This document shows positions 17,335 to 26,835 of a stretch of 64,000 bases of DNA, one piece after another. Position 1 is the first letter of the stretch. Every line of letters starts with the position of its first letter. The notes under the pieces are model-generated. The model had not been told where the DNA came from. It did not search any database and was given only the letters and a program-made list of their open reading frames with translations. The stretch is taken from assembly GCA_963708865.1 (NCBI GenBank), contig CAVPUC010000005.1, forward strand, positions 393,271 through 457,270. Reading direction: 5' to 3'. The position numbers and the translations under genes were made by a program. The stretch comes from DAIDKA01 sp963708865 (lineage in GTDB: Bacteria; Pseudomonadota; Gammaproteobacteria; Steroidobacterales; Steroidobacteraceae).

Positions 17335-18434
17335 CCCAGATAAGACTTGCGCGGCAGCTTGCGATGCGCCGTTTCAAGTGGATAGATCGGGCAGTGCGCA
17401 AGGATTTGTTCGGCCTTGGCGCGAGCCGGCGGCGGCGCCTCCTCGGGAACCGAGGCGATGAACGCATCGAAGCGTTCCTGCATGCCGTCCTTGAACTCCG
17501 GATGACTGAAGATGAACAGGTCGTTGTTGCGCACCCCGTTCAACACCCGCTCGCCCGCCTCGAGCGGGTCCATCATGATGTTCGGCCGGCGGGGCGGTGA
17601 TCCCGGCGGCGGCGGCTTGCGCTGGCTTTCGGGACGGTTGTCGACCATGACCCCGCCCGGACAGAAGGCTGACGTTCCGATGTTGGTGCCCTCGAGTTCG
17701 ACCCGCAGCGCCTCCATCATGCCGACAGCCGCTATCTTGGTTGCGGTGTAAACCCCCGCGAGCACGCCAGGTACCACGCCACTCATCGAAGCGGTGGTCA
17801 CGATATGCGCGCCTTCGCCATGGGCCTTGAAATGGGGCAGGCAGGCGGCGACGCCGTTGTAGATCGCCGTGAAGTTCACGGCCACCGCGTTGTCCCAATC
17901 CTCCGCCTTGGCGAGGCTGGCCTGTGCGAGGGTCTTGGCGCCGGCATTGTTCACCAGCAGGTGCAGGTTGCCGAACGTGCTTTTGATCTCTGCGAGCAGC
18001 CGCACCCAGCCGTCACGATCGGTAACATCGTGCTTGATGGCATGGACGCCGGCGTTGCCCGGCTTAAACAGCGGCAGCGCCTCCGCCAACCGCGCCTCGT
18101 TGCGATAGCCGAGGATGACTTTCATGCCCGCGTTCGAGCAGGCGCGCGCGATGCCGAGGCCGATTCCGTCGGATGAGGCCGTGATATACGCGGTCTTGCC
18201 GGCGACGTCCTTCAACGGTGGCGGCTGGGCCACGCTCGGTGCAGGCGGCACTGACAAACCGGGGCGCGGCGGCGGCGCCGATGAGGATTGCGCGCGCGCG
18301 TGGCGAGCGGCTCCGGCCTCAGCCAGAAAGGCCAGCGCGCCGGCACTGAGGGCCATGCCTTCCAGAAACTGACGGCGGCCTGGCCTGCCCTTGGCCAAGT
18401 TCGCCTCGTCGCGGACGGATTTCTGCTTCGACAT
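17331..18434 (-). CDS. Tat-signal SDR family oxidoreductase
   Basis: 367 residues. The N-terminus has a twin-arginine signal ('GRPGRRQFLEGMALSAGALA' then FLAEAG...HARA), a Pro-rich linker, and an SDR domain: cofactor motif 'TAYITASSDGIGLGIARACS' (TASSDGIG for TGxxxGIG), 'LLVNNAGAKTL' (NNAG), catalytic Ser in 'IVTTASMSGVV' and Tyr-Lys in 'GVYTATKIAAVG'. Export of a nucleotide-dependent SDR through Tat implies folding with cofactor in the cytoplasm. Substrate unknown. The region 18435-18552 between it and mtnP holds no gene. Confidence 0.87.
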   Translation of the reverse strand: MSKQKSVRDEANLAKGRPGRRQFLEGMALSAGALAFLAEAGAARHARAQSSSAPPPRPGLSVPPAPSVAQPPPLKDVAGKTAYITASSDGIGLGIARACSNAGMKVILGYRNEARLAEALPLFKPGNAGVHAIKHDVTDRDGWVRLLAEIKSTFGNLHLLVNNAGAKTLAQASLAKAEDWDNAVAVNFTAIYNGVAACLPHFKAHGEGAHIVTTASMSGVVPGVLAGVYTATKIAAVGMMEALRVELEGTNIGTSAFCPGGVMVDNRPESQRKPPPPGSPPRRPNIMMDPLEAGERVLNGVRNNDLFIFSHPEFKDGMQERFDAFIASVPEEAPPPARAKAEQILAHCPIYPLETAHRKLPRKSYLG

Positions 18435-18552
18435 GATGTCCCCCTGTCTTAAATTATCTCGCTGCGGCTCGACTGTAGGATCCTGGGCTGAAGAAGGCTA
18501 GGGACACGCGAAGTCGGCATTTCTTCTGGGATCCTGATGCAAACACCACCGG

Positions 18553-19416
18553 TCAGGACAGCCCGCGCGCAATGGCCCGCAGTTTGGCCACGACAGCCGG
18601 GTCACGCGCGTCTGGCGCAGTGAGAATGGCGCCCTGCAAAGCGCTGTCGATCGGGGAGGGCTCCCGCTTGGCGGGCAGCGTGCTGACGAAATGCTCGATC
18701 ATCAGGCGCGCCTTGCCGACATTATCCTGCATGCAGCGCACGATCTGCTCGGCCTCGACCGGGCGTTCCTGCTCATGCCAGCAGTCATAGTCGGTGACCG
18801 TGGCAATCGTGGCGTACGGCAGTTCGGCCTCGCGGGCCAGCCGCGCCTCGGGCATGTTGGTCATGCCAATCACCGCACAACCCCACGACTGGTACAGACG
18901 GCTCTCAGCGCGCGTGGAGAACTGCGGACCCTCCATCGCGAGGTACGTGCCGCCTTCCACCACCCGCGCGCCGGCCTTGCGGGCCGCAGCGGCGGCGAGC
19001 GCCGCGAGCCTCGCGCAGATCGGATCGGCCAGCGAGACATGCGCGACCACGCCGGGCTCGAAGAAGGAGTTGGTCCGCGCGACCGTGCGATCGATGAACT
19101 GGTCGATGAGCACAAACGTGCGCGGCGGCAGGTCGGCGCGCAACGATCCCACCGCGGAGATGGAGAGCAGATCGGTGCAGCCGGCCATCTTCAGCGCGGC
19201 GATGTTGGCCCGGTAGTTCAAATCCGATGGGCCGAGGCGATGCCCGCGGCCATGGCGCGGCAGGAACACCACGCGGGTGTCGGCGATGACGCCTTCGAGC
19301 AGGCGATCCGACGGCGCACCCCAGGGCGTTACGATATCGAGCGTGCGGCGAGCCTGCAGCGAGGCGATGTCGTAGAGCCCCGAGCCGCCGATAATGCCGA
19401 TGACCCAATCCTTCAC
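18553..19416 (-). CDS. mtnP: S-methyl-5'-thioadenosine phosphorylase
   Basis: 287 residues from GTG 19416, preceded by GGGAGAATT; an in-frame ATG at 19482 lacks such a site. Phosphate-binding 'IGIIGGSGLYDI', 'FLPRHGRGHRLGPSDLNYRA', 'LLSISAVGSLRADLPP', 'YLAMEGPQFSTRAESRLYQ' and 'IGMTNMPEARLAREAELPYA' match MTAP/PNP. The purine site 'VTDYDCWHE' keeps both Asp residues that select 6-amino purines, so adenine release from methylthioadenosine is favoured over thioinosine or inosine. The product, 5-methylthioribose-1-P, is the substrate of MtnA encoded at 42.9-44.0 kb. Confidence 0.9.
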   Translation of the reverse strand: MKDWVIGIIGGSGLYDIASLQARRTLDIVTPWGAPSDRLLEGVIADTRVVFLPRHGRGHRLGPSDLNYRANIAALKMAGCTDLLSISAVGSLRADLPPRTFVLIDQFIDRTVARTNSFFEPGVVAHVSLADPICARLAALAAAAARKAGARVVEGGTYLAMEGPQFSTRAESRLYQSWGCAVIGMTNMPEARLAREAELPYATIATVTDYDCWHEQERPVEAEQIVRCMQDNVGKARLMIEHFVSTLPAKREPSPIDSALQGAILTAPDARDPAVVAKLRAIARGLS

Positions 19417-19529
19417 ACAATTCTCCCGGTAGGAAGGCGCCTCTATCAGATCAGGACTTATGCCACTGAGCGAGGGCTCCATTTAGGAATACCCTTGCCA
19501 CTCTGTTGAACGAATTCTCGGAGATTCCC

Positions 19530-19604
19530 ATGTATATCGGCGGCGGCATCCTCGGCACCATTCTGGTCATTCTGCTCATCGTCTGGTTGATCCGGCGCGT
19601 CTGA
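19530..19604 (+). CDS. 24-residue single-pass membrane peptide
   Basis: ATG 19530 to TGA 19604 encodes a short peptide that begins MYIGGG, continues with a run of Ile, Leu and Val residues forming one transmembrane helix and ends WLIRRV. A CGGAG lies six bases before the ATG, so translation is plausible. The glycine-rich N-terminus, uninterrupted hydrophobic span and positive C-terminus look like a genuine tiny membrane protein. Function unknown. It stands alone between divergent mtnP and the oxidoreductase at 19738. Confidence 0.55.
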   Translation: MYIGGGILGTILVILLIVWLIRRV

Positions 19605-19737
19605 GAGTATACCCACGCCTTGACGCAAATCGGACGCTCCGGAGCAGCTTCACCAGCAGTTGCTCTGCCGCGCGTTTTCATGATCCATTGATCCCGCCAG
19701 CAATCCGCTGCAAGCGCCCTCGCTCCGGAGTACAACA

Positions 19738-20649
19738 ATGAAAGCGGTCCGGATACACGAATTTGGCGGGCCCGAGAAGCTCCTGTTCGAAGAGGACGTG
19801 CCCGATCCGCCGCTCTCGCCGGATTCGGTCCTGGTCGGGACGGTGGCGGCCAGTGTGAACCCGATTGATTGGAAGATCCGTTCCGGCGCCAGGCAAAAGG
19901 ACTTCCCCATCTCCCTCCCCGCCATCCTTGGCAGGGACGTGAGCGGCGTGGTGCGCGCGGTGGGCGCCAACGTCAAAAACTTCAAACCGGGCGAGCAAGT
20001 GGTGGCGTTTGCCAACGCCACGTATGCTGAGTTCGTCGCGGTCATGGCCTCCGTGGTGACACATGTGCCCGATGGAGTGGAACTGGCGGGCGCCGCAGCG
20101 ATTCCGCTGATTGCATTGACGGCAGATCAGCTGGTGCGGCGCACGACCGATGTGCGTGCCGGGCAGACGGTCGTGGTGACGGGCGCACTGGGCAGCGTCG
20201 GTCGGGCTGCCGTTCACACCGCGAAGAAACTCGGCGCGAAGGTCATCGCCGGTGTGCGCACGAACCAGATTGATGCGGCCCGCAGCCTGGGTGCTGCGCA
20301 GATCCTGGCCATCGATGACGAAGCGGCGATCGCCAGGCTCAACGTCGATGCGGTGGCTGATACGGTCGGGGGTGCAGTGGCGGCCCGGCTCATGGCGAGA
20401 GTGAAGGCGGGCGGCAGATTCGGCTATGCCTCGGTCATTCCGGAGGGCGTTGCCGCGATGCATCCGCAGGTCATGGTGGCGCGCGTATTCGCGCAGCCTG
20501 ACCCCGCCAAAGTGAGGGAGTTTCTGGATGACGTGCGCGACGGCAGCTTCGTTTTGCCGATCGGACGCCGGCTCGCGCTCAAGGACGCTGCCGAGGCACA
20601 CCGGCTCGGTGAGCGCGGCGGAGTAGGGAAGATCCTCTTGATGGTCTAG
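19738..20649 (+). CDS. NADP-dependent quinone-oxidoreductase-type MDR protein
   Basis: 303 residues, uninterrupted. 'MKAVRIHEFGGPEKLLFEED', 'SVNPIDWKIRSGARQKDFP', 'ILGRDVSGVVRAVGANVKNF' and the nucleotide-binding 'VVVTGALGSVGRAAVHTAKK' are the zinc-independent quinone oxidoreductase (QOR/zeta-crystallin-like) pattern; no catalytic Zn ligands are present. These enzymes reduce quinones or alkenals with NADPH. The C-terminus 'LALKDAAEAHRLGERGGVGK' is the usual MDR ending. It is monocistronic, with about 130 bases upstream of the ATG and 150 after the stop without another gene. Confidence 0.9.
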   Translation: MKAVRIHEFGGPEKLLFEEDVPDPPLSPDSVLVGTVAASVNPIDWKIRSGARQKDFPISLPAILGRDVSGVVRAVGANVKNFKPGEQVVAFANATYAEFVAVMASVVTHVPDGVELAGAAAIPLIALTADQLVRRTTDVRAGQTVVVTGALGSVGRAAVHTAKKLGAKVIAGVRTNQIDAARSLGAAQILAIDDEAAIARLNVDAVADTVGGAVAARLMARVKAGGRFGYASVIPEGVAAMHPQVMVARVFAQPDPAKVREFLDDVRDGSFVLPIGRRLALKDAAEAHRLGERGGVGKILLMV

Positions 20650-20805
20650 TGCAGGTGAACTGCATCACGGTCGGCGCCGACACCCCGGTTCAAAGCCCAT
20701 CGGACCACGAATTACTGCGACCGGATTCACGTCGTGGCACGGCGATAGCGCATTGAATTGACCTGTGCCGACCAGCGGGTCGGCGGATCACGAAGGTCAT
20801 CAGCC

Positions 20806-22509
20806 ATGACGCGGTCTACCGGTTGGGCTTTCCAGGCCTGTCGCAGCGCTGCCGGCGTGGCGATCGTGGGCGCATCGCTCGCCTTAAGCGGTTGCTGGCA
20901 CTGGGACGGCGACACCGGCAGCGCCAGTGGTGGCGCCGACCCCGTGGTGCCGCTCTATGTGCTGAGCGCGACGATCAATGGGCTCAACTCCTCCGGACTG
21001 GTCCTCAACGTCAATGGCACGGCAAAGAGCATGGCCGCCGGAGCCACCGCGCAGCCGCTGACTGGCGAGCTGCCTTCAGGCACGCCTTATTCCGTGACGG
21101 TCCAGGCGCAGCCCGCCGGCCTTACCTGCTCGGTGAGCAACAGCATGGGCACGATGGGTGATGCAACGGGCCCGTATATCACCATCACCTGCTCGGGCAA
21201 CACCTACACCGTCGGCGGCTCGATCAGTGGGCTCACGGGGAGCGGCCTGGTGCTGCTGGACAACGGCGGCGATGCCACCTCCCTAAGCGCCAATGCCACG
21301 CAGTTCACCATGAACACCGGCGTTACGTACGGCAACAGTTACGCCATCACGGTCCAGACTGTGCCACCGGATCTGGTGTGCGCGGTGAGCAATGCCACGG
21401 CCATCATGGGCGCAGCCAATGTCACCAGCGTCAACGTCGGCTGCGTGCCGAACTTCACCCTGCTGTATTCCTTTGCCGGGGGCTCGAGCGATGGCGCGGG
21501 GCCTTACCATAGTTTGATCCAGGCGAGCGATGGCGATTTTTATGGCACCACCCTGACGGGGGGCACCGGGAATGGCGGCACCGTCTTCAGGATCACACCG
21601 AGCGGCACCGAGAGCATTCTGTACTCCTTCACCAGCAGCCCGTATTCCGGCCTGATACAGGGCAGCGATGGCAACTTTTACGGGACGAGCGCCAACGGCG
21701 GCGTCAATGGCCGCGGCACGCTCTTCGCGATCACGCCGAGCGGGACCCAGAGCGTTCTGTATTCCTTCCCCGCCGGCGGCAGCGATCCCTATACGGGCCT
21801 CATCCAAGCCAGCGATGGCAACTTCTACGGAACGACCGGGGCTGGCGGCGCGAGCGATGACGGCACGGTATTCAAAGTCACACCGGGCGGGACCGCGACT
21901 GTCCTGCACGCCTTCCCCAAGGTCGGCAGCAGCGACGGCCAGACGCCCTATGCCGGCCTGATCCAGGGCGGCGATGGCAATTTTTACGGAACGACGTATT
22001 TCGGCGGTAGCAACGGCTTCGGTACCGTCTTCAAGGTGACGCCGGGCGGGACGGAGACCGTTCTGTATTCCTTCGCCGGCGGCAGCGACGGCGAAAATCC
22101 CTATGCCGGGGTGATCCAGGGCAGCGACGGCAACTTCTATGGAACCACCTATCAGGGTGGCCGCAACGGCTTGGGCACGATCTTCAAGATGACGCCGAGC
22201 GGGCTCGAGACCGTTCTGTACGCCTTCACTGGCGGCAGCGCCGATGGCGCAAATCCGGAGGCCGGCGTGATCCAGGGCAGCGACGGCTATTTCTATGGAG
22301 CGACCTATCTGGGCGGCGCCAGCAACCTAGGCACGGTCTTCCAGCTCACCTCGAGTGGCGCCGAGACGATCCTGCATGCCTTCAGCGGCAATGATGGCGC
22401 CAATCCCTGGGCCAATCTGGTCCAGGGCAGCGATGGCAGTTTCTATGGATCCACCACGGCGGGCGGCGCCAGTGGGCACGGCACCTTCTTCAAAGTCGCG
22501 GTGCAATGA
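20806..22509 (+). CDS. GloVer tandem-repeat lipoprotein
   Basis: 567 residues from ATG 20806. A lipoprotein signal ends in the lipobox LSGC (Cys30). Two copies of an approximately 80-residue Ig-like domain follow ('YVLSATINGLNSSGLVLNVN' and 'YTVGGSISGLTGSGLVLLDN', each ending in a Cys-containing strand). The rest is seven beta-rich repeats of about 45-50 residues with core 'GLIQGSDGNFYGTT', 'GTVFKVTPGGTETVLYSF'. This is the choice-of-anchor GloVer-repeat architecture and probably folds as a beta-propeller-like surface protein. Ligand unknown. It converges with the gene at 22520. Confidence 0.88.
   Translation: MTRSTGWAFQACRSAAGVAIVGASLALSGCWHWDGDTGSASGGADPVVPLYVLSATINGLNSSGLVLNVNGTAKSMAAGATAQPLTGELPSGTPYSVTVQAQPAGLTCSVSNSMGTMGDATGPYITITCSGNTYTVGGSISGLTGSGLVLLDNGGDATSLSANATQFTMNTGVTYGNSYAITVQTVPPDLVCAVSNATAIMGAANVTSVNVGCVPNFTLLYSFAGGSSDGAGPYHSLIQASDGDFYGTTLTGGTGNGGTVFRITPSGTESILYSFTSSPYSGLIQGSDGNFYGTSANGGVNGRGTLFAITPSGTQSVLYSFPAGGSDPYTGLIQASDGNFYGTTGAGGASDDGTVFKVTPGGTATVLHAFPKVGSSDGQTPYAGLIQGGDGNFYGTTYFGGSNGFGTVFKVTPGGTETVLYSFAGGSDGENPYAGVIQGSDGNFYGTTYQGGRNGLGTIFKMTPSGLETVLYAFTGGSADGANPEAGVIQGSDGYFYGATYLGGASNLGTVFQLTSSGAETILHAFSGNDGANPWANLVQGSDGSFYGSTTAGGASGHGTFFKVAVQ
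21508..22506 (+). repeat. Seven in-gene GloVer repeats
   Basis: Seven consecutive copies of a unit of about 130-160 bases encode the [GA]-[LV]-[IV]-Q-x-[SG]-D-G-x-F-Y-G motif followed by G-T-[VIL]-F-x-x-T and a hydrophobic L-[YH]-[SA]-F. The repeats sit inside one reading frame and have diverged at both DNA and protein level, so they are old rather than recently expanded. Confidence 0.85.
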
Positions 22510-22519
22510 CCAAGGCCCC

Positions 22520-23086
22520 CTAGCGCAGGCGGTGAATCCGGATTGACAGGCCTTCCCTGGTCTTCAGAAAGAACGCCCCGAGCACTCCGGGTCTGATCAT
22601 CACCGCTTCATGCGGACTGAAGAACAGATCCGGTTCGGCATCCGTCGACTCCCACACCTGTCCGTTGTCCAGCTCAAACTGGTACTGGTGGCCTGGCCGC
22701 GCGGTGAGGTGAGCCAGCGCCGTGGCGATGGGCTGGATGGCCGGCGCCTGGATACCTTCTTCTTTGCGCTTGAGGCTCAGCTGCTTGCCGTCGAGCCCGA
22801 TCGTGTCATCGGGCCCGACCTTCGCAGCGTTACGGCTCGCGGCATTCGGGGTGGCACCGGAAGCCGGCGTTGCAGCCGGTACCGATGCGGTGGCGCTGGC
22901 CGGCGCAGCAGCATGGCGGCGCTGCATCTCCTGGTCGTAACAGGCGACTCGCGCAGCGGAGTCAGTCACCCGAAAGCAAGTCTCCATCGAATCCGTGGAT
23001 TGCTGCGCGATAGCCGCCGAGGAAGAACAACCGAGCATCAGCCATGCAACGGCGCTTTTATGCTGGCGTATCAATTGGGATCCCAT
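22520..23086 (-). CDS. Periplasmic hypothetical protein with N-terminal Cys-pair motif
   Basis: 188 residues from ATG 23086; an upstream ATG would remove the signal peptide from the N-terminus. Signal peptide about 1-28 (ending SAAIA). The mature start 'METCFRVTDSAARVACYDQE' is a short motif (C-x8-AR-x-x-CYD) found at the start of several exported bacterial proteins. A low-complexity Ala/Pro linker (residues about 65-95) leads to a small C-terminal domain 'PGHQYQFELDNGQVWESTDA' ending in a basic 'IRIHRLR'. No enzymatic motif was recognised. It lies divergent to the TonB receptor, 142 bases apart. Confidence 0.7.
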   Translation of the reverse strand: MGSQLIRQHKSAVAWLMLGCSSSAAIAQQSTDSMETCFRVTDSAARVACYDQEMQRRHAAAPASATASVPAATPASGATPNAASRNAAKVGPDDTIGLDGKQLSLKRKEEGIQAPAIQPIATALAHLTARPGHQYQFELDNGQVWESTDAEPDLFFSPHEAVMIRPGVLGAFFLKTREGLSIRIHRLR

Positions 23087-23228
23087 GTTGCTGCCCACTT
23101 TAGCCAAAACAAAACGTTGTGAACCGAAACTGACGTTGTTACATTTCGCGCAGCGCACAGTTTTGTCAACGGTTGTGAGAACCAACCGATGGCGACCAGC
23201 AAGTAAACTAACTCGGGGGGGTAGGGTT

Positions 23229-26200
23229 ATGGGCCGCAACAAGAGCACAGGCGCGCGCGCGAGGGGAGTACGGACTTTTATTGTGCGGGGGGCAGTCGCG
23301 AGCCTACTGTGTCTGCCGGCCTGGCTCCCGGCCTTTGCCGACAATGCGACCCAGTATCAGCTGGCGATTTCTCCGCAGCCGCTGCGCACCGCGCTCCAGC
23401 AATTTGCCGATCAGTCTGGAATGCAGGTGGTCTTGTCGCTCAAGGTCAAGGAAGGCTACGACGCGCCGCTCCTGAACGGCCGCTACACGATGTCGAGTGC
23501 CCTGGCGGTGCTGCTGCAGGGCACGGGGCTCACCTTCCGTCAGCTCAATGACAACACCATCGAGGTGCAGCCCGCAAATCCGGCGCAGCTGGTGCGAACG
23601 GCTGACGTGCAGGGTCAGGCCGGCGCTGGCGGCGCCATGTTGCTGGCGCAGAACAATACGGCCGCCCAGACCCCGAGCCCGCCGGCCGCGGCCGAGGAAA
23701 ACCAGCTGCAGGAAGTCGTCGTCACGGGCACGCGCATCGCGCGTCAGGATTTTACCTCGCTCAGTCCCATCGTCACGGTGGACACAGGGTCCATCCAGAA
23801 CCGCGGCGATCCGAGCGTCGTGAATGCGCTGCAGGAGCTGCCGCAATTCAATGTGGCGGGCAACAGCAGCAATTTGAGCGCCGCCTCGAATCCGTTCCCG
23901 GCGGCAACGGCGGCCGGCCCCGGCGCGGCGACGGTCAACCTGCGGGGCCTGGGCACCAACCGCACGCTGGTTCTGATTGACGGTCGGCGTGCCCAGCCGA
24001 TCGACGCGTTACTGGAGATCGATCTGAATACGATCCCGCCGGATGCGGTCCAGACCATCGAGACGATCACGGGCGGTGCCGCCTCCACCTACGGCGCGGA
24101 TGCGATCGCCGGCGTCGTCAACATCAAGCTCAAGCAGAATTTCCAGGGGTTCGAAGTCGATGCCCAGCAGGGCCTGAGCCAATACGGTGATGGGGCCGAC
24201 ACCAATGTCGGCGCCATCATGGGCGGCAACTTTGCCGATAACAAAGGCAATCTGATGCTGGTGCTCGACTACTCCAAGGTGGGGCAGGCCGATCAGACCA
24301 AGCGCGGCTGGTATCAGGCCGGCGAGCTTGCGCCGGGCACGCCCGGCGGGGCGCTGTACAACGGACCCAATCTGCCGGAATTCCTCTACACCGCCGGCAA
24401 CATGCCCACCGGCGTCGGCGCCTATGGCAGCCCCGCCGTCGGCACCCTCATCGATCAGAACGGCCACTTGTTCAATCAGTATGCGCCGCTGGCCACCGGC
24501 TACAGCGGCCCCCTGGGCCTGGGCACGGGTTACAAAATCAACCCGGACGGGGAGCTGGGGTATGACAACCAGATTCCCAATCTGGCCATTCCCCAGACTC
24601 GTTGGCAGGCGCTGGCCTCGGGCCATTACAACATCAACGACTCCATTACCGCGTACGCGCAGGCGCAGTTCTCGAAAACCTACACCGTGGCGCAGGGCGT
24701 TCCGGCCGGACTGTTCAGCGTCTGGGCCCTGACGATTCCGTACGGCCAGTACGATAACCCGGCTTCCCCGACCTTCGGCCAGCCACCGGCTGGCGCGACA
24801 TTCAATCCGGTGCCCCAGGCGCTGGCCAACCTGCTCAACTCCCGACCGATGCCGAATGCGCCGTGGACCTATGAAGGCAGCACCAGCTACTTCGGGCCTT
24901 ACTCGACGGATACGACCAGCTCGGTCTATCAATTGACCACCGGTCTGCGTGGCGAGATTCCAGGCTTCACGCTCGCGAAGGACTGGACCTGGGATGTCTA
25001 CGGTTCGACGGGTGAGTCAAATGTGAATGCCCAGCTCAACGGCTTCCCGAACTTGGGCCGGCTGCAGACGATCGTCAGCTCGAATCTGTACGGTCAGAAC
25101 TGGACGAACACCCAATACCCGATCTCGGTCGGCGGTGGCTGCACCTCCGGCTTGCCATTTTTTACCGCGACCGGCGCGGTCAACACGGCGACCACGGTGT
25201 CGGCGAACTGCAATTCCTACGCCGATCCGGCCTTGAACAACGTCTCGACGATCGAGCAGAACGTCTATGAAGGCGATCTGCAGGGTAGCCTGCTCGACAT
25301 GCCGTTCAATGCCGGCAGGCTGCGCTTTGCGCTGGGCGCTGACTATCGAGAGGAGAAGTATACCTTCACGCCGGATTCGGGTTACACCGCGCTGCAGGCT
25401 TACCCGGAAATCGATCAGAACATTGCCTTGCCCACCGCAGTCATCGGGGGGACGAGCGTCGAGGAGGTCTATACGGAGTTCTCGATTCCGCTCGTCAAGG
25501 ACCTGCCCTTTGCCAAGTCCATTGAGATCGATCCCGGCATCCGCTTTTCGGACTACAGTGAGTCCTCGCCCGGGGTGGCGATTTCCAGTACCGGCCATGA
25601 TGTGAAGACCTGGAAACTGTTGGGTAACTGGGTGGTGAACGACTGGGTGAACGTCCGCGGCGGTCTGGAAGTCGCCAATCGCGCGCCGAACATTGCTGAG
25701 CTATTTACACCATTGGGCGGCAGCGCCCTCACCTTCGGGGCGGATCCGTGCGCCGTGTACCCGGGAACGACGCCCTCCTACGGTAACGCCGCCGGCAATC
25801 CCAACCGCTACAATGTGCAGGCCGCCTGCGAGTACCTCATCCAACGGGGCGGAGCGCCCGCATCAGTCGCGGCCGCACTCATGACGCCGGGTGGTAGCGC
25901 CAACAACTACCAGTACAACGTCTTCGGCCCCTCGCCCGCACCCTTTCCCTTCGTGCTGGGTCTGAATTCCGGAAATCCGGCGCTGAAATCGGAGGTCGCG
26001 CGGACCATCACCGCGGGCTTCGTCATCAACTCGCCCTTCAAGAATGCCTACACGGAGCGGCTGCGCATGTCATTGGACTGGTATCAGATCCAGGTCAATG
26101 GCGCGATCGGTGTACCCACCTTTGGGCAGGTATATCAGGAGTGTCTGGACGCCCAGTACAACAAGTTGATCGGATCGCCTGCGGGCAGCCTGACGGGCGC

Positions 26201-26828
26201 GCAGCTGGTGGCGGGCAATCCCTATTGCGCCTACATCAACCGCGAATATGCGCCGGCGGCCTTCGACTTCTACGGGGCGCCGAGAAACTATATCGCGCCC
26301 TACGTGAATCAGGGCGGCATCCAGTCTCGCGGTATCGACCTGGAACTGGACTGGGGCCTGCATTTCAACGATACCGACCTGTTCAAGTCGGTGCCGGGGG
26401 GCATCAGTGTCAATATCGTGGCGAACTATCTGGATCGCTACGCCGTGTCGCCGTTCCAGGGCGCGGCCTATATCAACTATACGGGGACGGTCACCAACAA
26501 CTCGTATCGGGATAATCTCCTCAGCACCTTTGCCTATTCGGTTGGACCGGCGTCGCTCGGCTTTCGCTGGAAGCACCTGCCTGCGGCGGGGCCGGATCCG
26601 AGCCAGCCAGGTACCACCGGTGCCGCCAATGCCTATAACGAGGTGGGCTTCTTCGCCAGCTATGCACTGACTGATGCCATCACCCTGCGTGGCGGTATCG
26701 ACAATCTATTGAATGCGTGGCCGGTGTGGGTGGGTGCCAACGCCTCGACAACAGCGATTGGTTCCACCAATGCCAACTACGACACCATCGGTCGGCGCTT
26801 CTATCTCGGCGCGAAAATGAAGCTCTGA
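23229..26828 (+). CDS. TonB-dependent receptor with N-terminal STN domain
   Basis: 1199 residues from ATG 23229, behind a G-rich ribosome site; upstream in-frame ATGs are excluded because they precede the signal peptide (residues about 14-37, ending PAFA). The STN (secretin/TonB short N-terminal) domain is at about 45-110 ('ISPQPLRTALQQFADQSGMQ'), the TonB box/plug start at about 160 ('LQEVVVTGTRIARQDF'), plug to about 300 ('GTNRTLVLIDGRRAQPIDAL', 'ASTYGADAIAGVVNIKLKQN'), and the beta-barrel runs to 'RRFYLGAKMKL'. STN receptors often signal through FecR/ECF systems; here an ECF sigma factor lies 0.7 kb downstream but no FecR is adjacent. Substrate unknown. Confidence 0.93.
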   Translation: MGRNKSTGARARGVRTFIVRGAVASLLCLPAWLPAFADNATQYQLAISPQPLRTALQQFADQSGMQVVLSLKVKEGYDAPLLNGRYTMSSALAVLLQGTGLTFRQLNDNTIEVQPANPAQLVRTADVQGQAGAGGAMLLAQNNTAAQTPSPPAAAEENQLQEVVVTGTRIARQDFTSLSPIVTVDTGSIQNRGDPSVVNALQELPQFNVAGNSSNLSAASNPFPAATAAGPGAATVNLRGLGTNRTLVLIDGRRAQPIDALLEIDLNTIPPDAVQTIETITGGAASTYGADAIAGVVNIKLKQNFQGFEVDAQQGLSQYGDGADTNVGAIMGGNFADNKGNLMLVLDYSKVGQADQTKRGWYQAGELAPGTPGGALYNGPNLPEFLYTAGNMPTGVGAYGSPAVGTLIDQNGHLFNQYAPLATGYSGPLGLGTGYKINPDGELGYDNQIPNLAIPQTRWQALASGHYNINDSITAYAQAQFSKTYTVAQGVPAGLFSVWALTIPYGQYDNPASPTFGQPPAGATFNPVPQALANLLNSRPMPNAPWTYEGSTSYFGPYSTDTTSSVYQLTTGLRGEIPGFTLAKDWTWDVYGSTGESNVNAQLNGFPNLGRLQTIVSSNLYGQNWTNTQYPISVGGGCTSGLPFFTATGAVNTATTVSANCNSYADPALNNVSTIEQNVYEGDLQGSLLDMPFNAGRLRFALGADYREEKYTFTPDSGYTALQAYPEIDQNIALPTAVIGGTSVEEVYTEFSIPLVKDLPFAKSIEIDPGIRFSDYSESSPGVAISSTGHDVKTWKLLGNWVVNDWVNVRGGLEVANRAPNIAELFTPLGGSALTFGADPCAVYPGTTPSYGNAAGNPNRYNVQAACEYLIQRGGAPASVAAALMTPGGSANNYQYNVFGPSPAPFPFVLGLNSGNPALKSEVARTITAGFVINSPFKNAYTERLRMSLDWYQIQVNGAIGVPTFGQVYQECLDAQYNKLIGSPAGSLTGAQLVAGNPYCAYINREYAPAAFDFYGAPRNYIAPYVNQGGIQSRGIDLELDWGLHFNDTDLFKSVPGGISVNIVANYLDRYAVSPFQGAAYINYTGTVTNNSYRDNLLSTFAYSVGPASLGFRWKHLPAAGPDPSQPGTTGAANAYNEVGFFASYALTDAITLRGGIDNLLNAWPVWVGANASTTAIGSTNANYDTIGRRFYLGAKMKL

Positions 26829-26835
26829 GGAGGCA

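Noticed and set aside
18553..19416. S-methyl-5'-thioinosine phosphorylase or purine nucleoside phosphorylase
   Set aside because: The TDYDCW purine pocket with two Asp residues favours 6-amino purines, so MtnP is the better call, though assay would be needed to be certain.
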